Assembly: GCF_023078275.1 (NCBI RefSeq)
Contig: NC_062980.1
Location: 10,744,783 to 10,808,782 of the forward strand
Origin: Leguminivora glycinivorella
Taxonomy: Eukaryota > Arthropoda > Insecta > Lepidoptera > Tortricidae
Length of the DNA stretch: 64,000 nt
Direction: 5' to 3'
In this document: positions 55,978 through 64,000 of the stretch, piece after piece
Position numbering within the stretch: the stretch's first letter is position 1
How the letters are laid out: each line of letters opens with the position of its first letter
Position numbers and translations under genes: made by a program
Notes under the pieces: generated by a model
Databases searched by the model: none
What the model was told of the DNA's origin: nothing
What the model saw: the letters and a program-made list of their open reading frames with translations, nothing else

Positions 55978-56156
55978 TTGTATATTTGGTGGTGGGTTGT
56001 TATATTTATTTGCGTATTTATTTTTATTTTTGCGGTGGGAGGGTGGGAAAATTAATTGCATGTAAAAAATACGCAAGTAATTATAACAGGTTAGCACTGA
56101 TTGACTTGCACGTTATCTATTCGCGGATTAGCAAAGGAAAGTTCTAGTTTACGATT

Positions 56157-56167
56157 TACAACTTTGC
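56157..56167 (+). repeat. Target-site duplication, right
   Basis: tacaactttgc, matching 43913-43923. The host repeat resumes with tcccttgtataacaaataac. Confidence 0.8.
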
Positions 56168-56348
56168 TCCCTTGTATAACAAATAACTAATAAACCCTTA
56201 AATGCCTACTAAACAGTTATATTTCGAAATATAAATGTATAACTAACTCAGTAATACATGACAAGAAGGAAACTAAACCCCCACACCTTACACAGATCAA
56301 CCTAGCCCTAGCCCAAAACTAAGCAAAGCTTGTACTATGGGTGCTAGG

Positions 56349-56486
56349 CATATACATAGAAAACATCCATGACTCACAGGAACAAATATTTGTGCTCATC
56401 ACACAAATAAATGCCCTTACCGGGATTCGAACCCGGGACGGCGGCTTAGCAGGCAGGGTCACTACGCGCTAGGCCAGGGCGATCGT
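56349..56486 (-). mobile_element. SINE family A, head fragment
   Basis: Minus strand: A-box-like tggcctagcgcg, B box gggttcgaatcccgg, body agggcatttatttgtgtgat and gtcatggatgttttctatgt. The 3' part seen at 1236-1340 is missing. Confidence 0.8.
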
Positions 56487-56489
56487 GTT

Positions 56490-57240
56490 TTGATGAAATT
56501 CAACAAAATGCGCGTTTTCTACATCGTCGCTACAATATTATGTTAGTATATAAGCAAGTAAGGTACAGGTAGATACCTAGAGCCATAACAAGATAAGTTC
56601 GCAGCGATTTTGGCAGCCCCGCCGGTGCATGTATGTATTTTACACGTCAAACTTCTATGAAATTATATCTAATTCACGCGAGGCTATAAAAAATATCAAA
56701 ATCCCTGTACATAAATTAGCTTGCTACGACTACCTTTAGGTAACTGACATTGTTGATATGAGGTAGCTATAAGAAGCCACTACATTTTTTAGAACGTTAA
56801 ATTAATCCCAACTTTAATAATGACAATTCACACCTAAAGATCACTTCAGATCATAAACTGAGCATCCGTCATTCCACCAAAGCTGCTAATTAGAAAGTCC
56901 TTCTCAAATTAAAGCCGACACTAAAAAATTTACGATTATTTGATGAAAGGGAGCGACATTTGGGAATGATATAGTTTTTACTAATTGTGTGTTTCTAACT
57001 AAAAAGAACACGTAGCTTTCAATGTGTCCTTTTTTGCTGGCATGTGAGTGGTTGTTTCGTTTATCTACTTATTTTGTTTTTTATTAGTAATAAAAGTTAC
57101 AGTTACGATTCCCAGCATTATTCAGAATAGCCTATTCTGAATTTCAAATTTTGTTTTTGAGGAGAAATTAAATTATTTAGTTATTGACTGTCATTAGAAA
57201 GCCTGTTAAAAATACTATTACTTTATACATAAATCGTCTA
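56490..57240. other. No gene seen
   Basis: AT-rich sequence with no motif or repeat match within the window. Confidence 0.4.
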
Positions 57241-57243
57241 TTT

Positions 57244-57745
57244 AATACATAATATCTGGGCAACCGAGCTTCGCTCGGTTCTGTTTCGTATCCTTGACAT
57301 GTGTCGCCATCTAGTTCAAAAATGAATAGTACCTACATCGAGCGAAAGAATTCTCAGCCTTAACAACACAACTACTCCACACGAGATGGCGCGCATTTCG
57401 CCACAAAAACTCAAATAGTGTATTAAATTTTTCTATTCGTTTTAGCCTTGACCTGTGTCGCCATCTAGTGTTTGCAATAAATAGTACTTACATCGACCGA
57501 AAGAATTCTGTCTTAACAGTACAACTACTGCACACGAGATGGCGCGCGAAGAAAAACGCATGAAAACTCGAAAATTCGCGTTTTCCGGGACCTAAGGATA
57601 AGTTAGACCGATTTTTCACCCCCAAAAACCCCCACATAACAAATTTCTGCGAAATCGTTAGAGCGGTTTCCGAGATCGTCAGTGTAAATAAATATATAAA
57701 TAAATAAATAAATAAATAAATATACAAGAATTGCTCGTTTAAAAG
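57244..57745 (+). repeat. Lepidopteran interspersed repeat with (TAAA)n tail, copy 2
   Basis: Same ends as 808-1236 (ccgagcttcgctcggtt; aaatcgttagagcggtttcc; AAAT units; caagaattgctcgtttaaaa). The middle differs: it contains two tandem units about 154 bp apart, each with tgtgtcgccatctag and acacgagatggcgcgc, which can pair with each other. Confidence 0.65.
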
Positions 57746-58135
57746 TATAAAATTTCTACTCAACATTTTAAAATAATACCTACCTATCAGTTCATTTATC
57801 ATTTTATCATCAACCCAAGTAGCTTTTTAAAAGTATTATGTAACTACCTGAGTGTAAGTAATTGAGTCAGAAGTAACTAGGTATATACATACATATATCG
57901 CCACAAGGCGTTTTGTAACACACATGGGTTGTTTATGAGTAAGTATCCTATATTGTTTCATAAGTTCATGATACAATGTTTTGTACGTTTGATTAATGGT
58001 TGGAGTTTCAGGAAGCTTACAGGCTCGCCGCGGGGTAATGCTGCAAAAGTGAGCACCGAGGAAGCTTCGCACAAAGCCGACACCGACAGGGTATTTATTA
58101 AACAGTGGCTTCGATTTAGCCCAATAAGTTATGTA

Positions 58136-58440
58136 AAGTGCATCGCGTTACACTACGACCCCTACGTCGGGGGTAGGACGCATGCGCGTGCACCGCGCAC
58201 GGCATATGCGGAATATTAAAGGAGGAAAGAGAAAAAAATTAACTTGTGAAGCCATTTTCGTCTCTCGGCGGCCCCCTCGCCCGCCACGGCTTCTCGTCTG
58301 CAGGCAGAGAGTCCCGCGCGGCCACGGCGACCTCACGCCGCCTCGCGCCCCGCCACTCGCTCCGAGCGCTCGTCGCCGATAACCGGTTTGCCCCGTCGCC
58401 TCGTTATGCGACCAATAACAAACTTGTGTTAAACTAAGAC
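58136..58440 (+). promoter_or_regulatory. CpG-rich block, candidate promoter / non-coding first exon
   Basis: GC and CpG content rise sharply relative to the flanks. An NRF-1/erect wing-like gcatgcgcgtgc lies near 58180, and aagccattttcgtc lies near 58249. Downstream there are good 5' splice-site matches, ttgtaagagc at 58441-58450 and cttgtaagtat at about 58794-58804. Overlapping ORFs of 62-66 codons here are expected in GC-rich DNA and show no domain. Orientation is inferred from the splice-site matches only. Confidence 0.35.
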
Positions 58441-58819
58441 TTGTAAGAGCTTTTTCAGCCGAGTCGAAGTTTTGTTAAGTGCGCCAATTGACACTTTGTG
58501 ATGTGTTTCAAGTTTGTAACTCCGTTACAGTGAAGTTATGATTGTTATGAAGTGACATAAAGTATCGTGATTACGTGCCGCGATCCCGTAATTTTGGTTT
58601 GTTGACAAGTTGCGTTCAACCCACAAATTGATGTGCCAAGTCAGAAAGTTCAAACTTTGGGTCTCTGTGGAAGGAACAGCTAATAAGACTGTTTATGTCA
58701 ATATTTCCAAAAGGTATTGTTGTGTGTTTATTATTTTGTGCGTTTTCTTTGTGCCAAATACTTTTTGTTATTTAATTTTCATAGTCAGTTATCTTGTAAG
58801 TATAATGGAATTCCAACAG

Positions 58820-61065
58820 GTTGCTCCGCACACAACGATACAGGTACAGTACAAGATCTATAGGTATAGGTAGGAAACAACAGGCAAGTGCCATGACAGA
58901 ACTTCTCAATCTCATGTTCCGAACGGCATTTTTGTAAATTACGGAGTTGAACTTAGAAATTCTAGGAGCATCTGTGCTGTTCAGCTACTATGAGACCACT
59001 ACATACGTACCCATCGGCGTTGGTGCACCTTCCCTATTTAGGCAGTGGGCACCGGGCACTTTTACCATTATCCATCACTTATGCCATTATCATTTGGATG
59101 AAATCGGGAACTTAAAAAGACAAGGCTAGCCTTGCCTAGTGGCATCTATTACGGACGTTTCTGCTTGTCAAAAAGTTAAATTAAGACTTCATGCTTCTTC
59201 TGCAAGTCTGTACCTGAGTATTATAAGTATCTAGGTTACAAAGAACAAAAATGATAAAGAATTTTGCTAGATTTGAAGCACATACAAACAAAGAGTAAGA
59301 GAGCGTGACCAATATCAATTACAATACCTTGTTTCTGATATGATCGCTTGTCAATAATAATCAACAACGATTTTATCTATGTATGATTGTTATTAATAGA
59401 TACCTGCATAATACCTACCATTAGGTACCTCCATTGGATACTGGAGTAGGTAGAGTAGGGGTTTAGTTGTCTATTTTTAATAGTTATTTAATTAATTAAA
59501 GTCAGATAGTCATAAAACATGACAGGTTAAAATGGTTTCCCCTGAAGCGCACCCTATAAAGCTTCTAGCAGTTGTCATAATAAGTAATAGAAAAAACTTT
59601 ATGCTCTCAAAAAGTTAAATTGCTTTTGGAAGGATATCATAAATCAAACGATATTATTTATTTATAGTAGGTAACAACCATTTGACAGAGTGCACTTTAA
59701 AATAGACACCGTAATAAAAATCGTTTCATACTTATTCCGATAAATAATCGGGAGACGTTCTTTTATTGGAGTAACGAATGGTGTGATGAGAAATGGCGCA
59801 ACTTTTACCAATAAATCATTGGTTCCCTGACTGAAATGCGCTTCCAACGGCGGGTAGGTATTTGGCAAGACTCCCTTGTTAGTTCTGTCTGATAGGTACG
59901 CTTATCTAATAGCTGCAGCCAATGGTGTAGAAAAAGGAAAACATGCAATGAACTCGGCCGGGCATGTATTTGATCAAGCAATGTTTGCCTTCGGTTGGAC
60001 AAACGGAGTAAAACAATCAAAGAGCGAACGATTTTTAAATGAGTTCCTAGTAAAACAGATAACAAAAAGACAAATAGTGGAGCTGGAGCTCGAATAATTT
60101 CAGATTGAATACGAGAGATCCTTGTATATTTCCGCTTGTGTAAACTCAGCTGAAGATGTAATTACTGTAACTGTACATACGTAAGGGGGGAACTAATAAG
60201 CCATGGCAAAATGAAACGCGTAATTGGAGATCGGGTGTTCGTCGACGTCTGAAGGAAATAGAAGTGCTAAATAGACCAACAGCCGATGGGCCGTGAAATG
60301 ACGTGTCGGTTCCCGATACCATTTGATGAACTATTGTTAGGAAAGTGTGCTGGGTGTCGAAGTTGATACGCGGTCGGGTTTTCTGGAGTATAGACAACTT
60401 TTATTATTACTGATTCTTTTATTATCACGCTTATACTCGTATCCGTATGTTTTGATACTTGCATAAAAAATAGCTTTCATTTTTTTTATTAAATGAGTTA
60501 CTGGAATTTAGAGCAATACTCTATCCATAAATGAACGCCGGGATGTCCCTTCGGGAAAAAATAGCTTTCTACACACGTTTAAGTTAACTATGGTTTAGAT
60601 ACAGATTGCGGCATTAATTACATAAATCAGATGGATGATTACGTTATATACCTGTATTAAATTTTATACTGAATTTATTTGTCTAATGTCGTAATTTAGG
60701 TACATATTCGTCGTTTTATCCCAGAACTAATGTTTTGTTGATAAGAAGTGGCAAAGTCAGTTGTGGGCAGGCTACTAATCTATGTAATAAGTACTCACGT
60801 ATTTAATCGTCTATGGTAACTTATAGTTAATTAAGATCTTATAATATGATACGTAAAACACAGTATTTAATTTCACGATTTAAAATGAGCGTCGCATAAA
60901 TATCATTTATTTATAATTAATTATCTATTAAAAGCTGTTAATTGAAAATCGTAAAGGGCTTTACGGCGTTGCCAAATTGACTAATCATGAGTAAGGTAAT
61001 AAACTGAGTTCTGTGAGATTACAATCATACGTGTTCCCTTTATGGCAGATAATGACGATTCACGA
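58820..61065. other. No gene recognised
   Basis: AT-rich. A copy of the hairpin word related to gcagacgtttctgc lies near 59150. ORFs of 60-86 codons on both strands show no motif. Confidence 0.4.
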
Positions 61066-61069
61066 TTTC

Positions 61070-61150
61070 GTTTTCTTTCAACCCGTTAATTGCAAAGACT
61101 GGCACTGAAATTTGAGCAGTTTCATACGTCTTGCCTTGACCGGAGCGACA
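61070..61150 (+). mobile_element. SINE family B, decayed fragment
   Basis: ttttctttcaacccgttaat, then gactggcactgaaatttgag and gtttcata align with family B, with many changes. Confidence 0.5.
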
Positions 61151-61154
61151 GCAT

Positions 61155-64000
61155 AGGTCTACAGTTAGACTTGATTTGCGTTTTGTATGTCCGGATGTTC
61201 TCGTGTACATGTCACAGCGTAATGGCGCCGTCGTGACTAGACTGTTATAATGACATGTCACCAAGAACTAGGTATTTAAAATAAAAAAATAAAAAGATAT
61301 CTATTTACCAACACAGCACGAAATGGAAATAAAACTTAGTAATTAAAATTACAGATATTGTGTGTGCAGTAAAATGGATGAGATTCAGCGAGACCGCTGA
61401 TTTTCAGTCCCCAACCAAACTTAAATCTAATACTTAACTAAAATACTAGCTTACTAGCAAACCCGCATTTATCACATTTGCGATTTCTAATAAGCATATC
61501 GCGAATATCTACAGCTCACAGCGTATGAATGTATGCAATTGCGAAGATTCGAGTTTCGGGTAAAAGTAAGCGGAGAAATTATCGATGGCAATAAAAAGGC
61601 GTTCCCACGTTGCCGGAAACTGGCACTGGATCGCCACGCTTCGGTACTTATGCTCTTTCACCATTGTCCCTTTGTCCCTACTTAGCTCCGTTCGTCAGGG
61701 TTTCGAAGCGGCTCTTTATTCCACGGATCTAGTTTGCTGCACTCGGTTCGAGTTGCATCACTGGCTCTCCATTTTTTGCTTATTCGGATCACTTTGATCG
61801 GTATCCTGCGCCTTTGGAATCTTTGGACAAGATTGACGAATCATGGATATATTATTTTCACAAATTAATTCATTTACTCATTATACTAATGAAAATATGC
61901 GGTTAACATGATTCAACAAAAAAGCCTACAAACTGTAATATGACCTATGTCCATTAATAAAAATAATGCTTAACATAAATTAATAATAGTCACGCTCCAA
62001 TCGTTATTGAAAATGATTGATTATACACAAAGTCGTTTCATAGTCAGTTTTAACGGTTTACATCCTGCAAGTCCCCCGGCTAATTGCCCGAGAGTTCAAC
62101 AACACCTGACCAGAAACACTGGTGAAATTTGCATTCCCGCTTCGCTTCGACAACATTGTCTAGGACCACCCGCGTAGCCTCAACATCATCGAATCAATAC
62201 GAGCCTTATTGCACCGCACCAGATATCAAATCGGGACCCCAGCCCGCTCTGCGTCGTATCGCTTGCAATAAGATGCTCTACAATTCACTTGCGAATTTCA
62301 ATATGTGTATCGAAAGAAAGCTATTGGATTTCGGGTAGCTTGCTCGGCCTCCAGACATGTCGAAATGGTTGTAATCAGCTTGCTCTGTCGAACGAAATTG
62401 GATAAAAAAGTACCTATTCCTAAAACTTTTGGGTCCCGGCGAAACTTGTTCGGCACAGAATTTTATTGTGAGCGGTAACTTGTTCAGATTTTTTTAATCA
62501 ACGCCAGCAATCTCAAATAATACAGCTGCAACATTCGAATCTCATTAGCAAGCAAAACAAGAGAAAAAAGCTTGGAGCAATAAATTTTAGCGAGGCTCAA
62601 GTCCAAACGTTTACGGTTCCTTTTAATTTGGTTGCCATTGTCGAGGCGTCCCGCTGCGCGCCGTCCGACGGATTTCTTGCGGGAATTCCAGCTGCTTTAA
62701 ACATTACTTCTTATTAGTCGATTATGAACGGAAATTAAAACGATTCATTCATTAATTAAATGTTGTGCGTAATAAAATGTAACTAACACTGCTATTGCTG
62801 AACTCGGCGCCCCATTATGTGAAAGGTGTCGATGAAAAAAAAAACCAGATGCCGATTACGATTCCACCGCTATCATAAATCAAACTGGATTTTATGATCT
62901 GTGATGGGGCCAATAGCTACCGCTGCTGACAGATTTCGTAGAAATCGTGTTTATTTTGAGCATTTCAAGTAGATCCAGTTGAAGTCCAGGCTCGAGAAAT
63001 ATGAGATGGATGACGCTGCGCTTTCGTACCGCCCCGCCGTGAAACAGCGTGTGTGAGCCGACGCTATCCCTGGTTAAATTGATAGCGGAGAAACTATCGA
63101 TTACTGCGATAAACATACTTCACCGTAATGTTACTTTCATCAATCATCTGTGAGTAACTTAATGAAAGATACGAGCTGTTGCCTCGGTAAAACAATAGTT
63201 TACTGATCCGCAGCTGACGGCAAGATGTTTTTGGAGATGTTCTAAGAATTCTTTTAAGAGTTATTAAACTTTATGACTGTAAGCGACACGTGTTTCGCAA
63301 AGTATCTAAACCAACTGCGGCCCATCTGTGAGCAGAACGTGCCGTTTCGGTCCCATATTAAAATTCCCACACATAAAATTTAATGTAAAAAAAGATTCTG
63401 TGCCCGCCGCCGGCCCCTTTTTCTCCTCACAACAAACAAGCAGGTAAGCGAATACTTACGTCACTTACAAAATGAATTATGCACTAAATTCTGAGGAAAT
63501 TTGCGGCTTATTACTATATGCTGACTTTAAGTTCATAAAACAGAATACCAACAGCTTTTTTTCGCGTCTATAGTAAGAATGCTTACAATCTACTTTGTTT
63601 TTTGCGGTTTAACAAATAATTTGCGCCTATATCGCCTATAATGCCTTATATAAAGGTTGCATCTTTTGTCAAGATTATGTCTTTCGTAGGAATATATGTA
63701 TATCGTTTACCTGATTTACATAGAGCTCCCTCGTGTTAGCCGTAACTTGTAGATGTTCGTTTCCTTCATTTATTATTTTGATTGCATTGCATTATGGCGT
63801 CTCTAATGAAAATGCATGAGTATCCGCTCTGTATTATAATTCACGGCTACAATAGCGGCAACAGGTCCGACTATCACTATCGTAAAGAATTAATTTACTG
63901 AGGATTAAGCATCGGTCTGTGGTTCAGTTACTTTATTGTACTTCTTAAAGTTTTATTTCGAATCGACTCAGCGTAACTTTATATTGAAAGTTCCAATAAC
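61155..64000. other. No gene recognised
   Basis: Mixed AT-rich sequence with a GC-richer patch at 62640-62690. No ORF over 75 codons and no repeat match in the window. Conserved non-coding DNA is possible but cannot be judged here. Confidence 0.4.

Larger units (their letters stand above)
43924..56156. mobile_element. Penelope-like element (PLE) concatemer, inverted plus tandem, 12.2 kb
   Basis: Minus-strand part 43924-47317: the first 38 nt of a unit's ORF (43961-43924), one full unit (start codon complement at 46710-46712) and a partial unit. Plus-strand part 47318-56156: a partial unit, then units starting at 47908, 50657 and 53409 (periods 2749 and 2752 bp). The last unit is followed by a hammerhead and leader that stop 5 nt before the next ATG. 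Copies are nearly identical; the differences I found are homopolymer lengths and a few substitutions (44210 region G/C, 53022 C/T, 54375 A/G). PLE identity rests on the RT with YVDD, the C-terminal GIY-YIG nuclease and the hammerheads. Confidence 0.93.

Overview
ORGANISM. The window looks like nuclear DNA of a moth or butterfly (Lepidoptera). It is AT-rich and non-coding for the host. It is filled with repeat types typical of lepidopteran genomes: tRNA-headed SINEs, 3' ends of Jockey-like and RTE-like LINEs, foldback and MITE-like elements, interspersed repeats carrying GTCT/GTCC tracts, and a tandem array built around TTAGG, the lepidopteran telomeric word. I recognise no host protein-coding exon, rRNA, genuine tRNA gene or CRISPR array. 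The window is probably intergenic or a large intron. The best host-derived candidate is a CpG-rich block at about 58.14-58.44 kb that could be a promoter or non-coding first exon. LAYOUT. 1-14 kb: repeat fragments (Jockey-like LINE 3' end, SINEs, a perfect 42-bp-arm hairpin repeat with a second structurally conserved copy near 9.05 kb, decayed RTE-like LINE tails, a (GT)43 tract). 15.0-16.1 kb: a TTAGG-containing tandem array flanked by word-like degenerate repeats, then a foldback element. 21.8-27.5 kb: a decayed Jockey-like LINE on the minus strand and an inverted-repeat-bounded element with one 153-codon ORF. 30-37.8 kb: more interspersed repeats, a palindrome carrying hammerhead-like motifs, a TTAA-flanked MITE, and a 2.03-kb DNA transposon with 14-bp TIRs, a 6-bp target duplication and a broken transposase gene. 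38-43.9 kb: SINE and LINE tails and MITEs. 43.9-56.2 kb: the centrepiece. 56.2-64 kb: a SINE, a (TAAA)n-tailed repeat and the CpG-rich block, then sequence in which I see nothing. CENTREPIECE. Positions 43924-56156 hold one 12.2-kb insertion of a Penelope-like retroelement (PLE). It contains four near-complete units plus partial units, at a period of about 2.75 kb: one full and two partial units on the minus strand, joined head to head to one partial unit and three full units on the plus strand. An 11-bp direct repeat (tacaactttgc) lies immediately outside both ends, so the whole concatemer appears to have arrived as one event, into an older repeat. Each unit encodes an N-terminal segment, a reverse transcriptase (YVDD) and a C-terminal GIY-YIG endonuclease. 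Each unit junction carries a canonical hammerhead ribozyme (CUGANGA / stem II / GAA), six copies in all. In the full-length reading frame the stop codon TGA lies inside the ribozyme's catalytic CUGA core. No copy has one unbroken frame: every break is a one-base change in a homopolymer run. One unit (53409-55784) shows that the N-terminal segment and the RT belong to a single frame of about 845 codons. HOW THE PARTS WORK TOGETHER (inference from PLE biology): the RT copies the element RNA, the GIY-YIG nuclease nicks the target, and hammerheads at unit boundaries could cut tandem transcripts to unit length.
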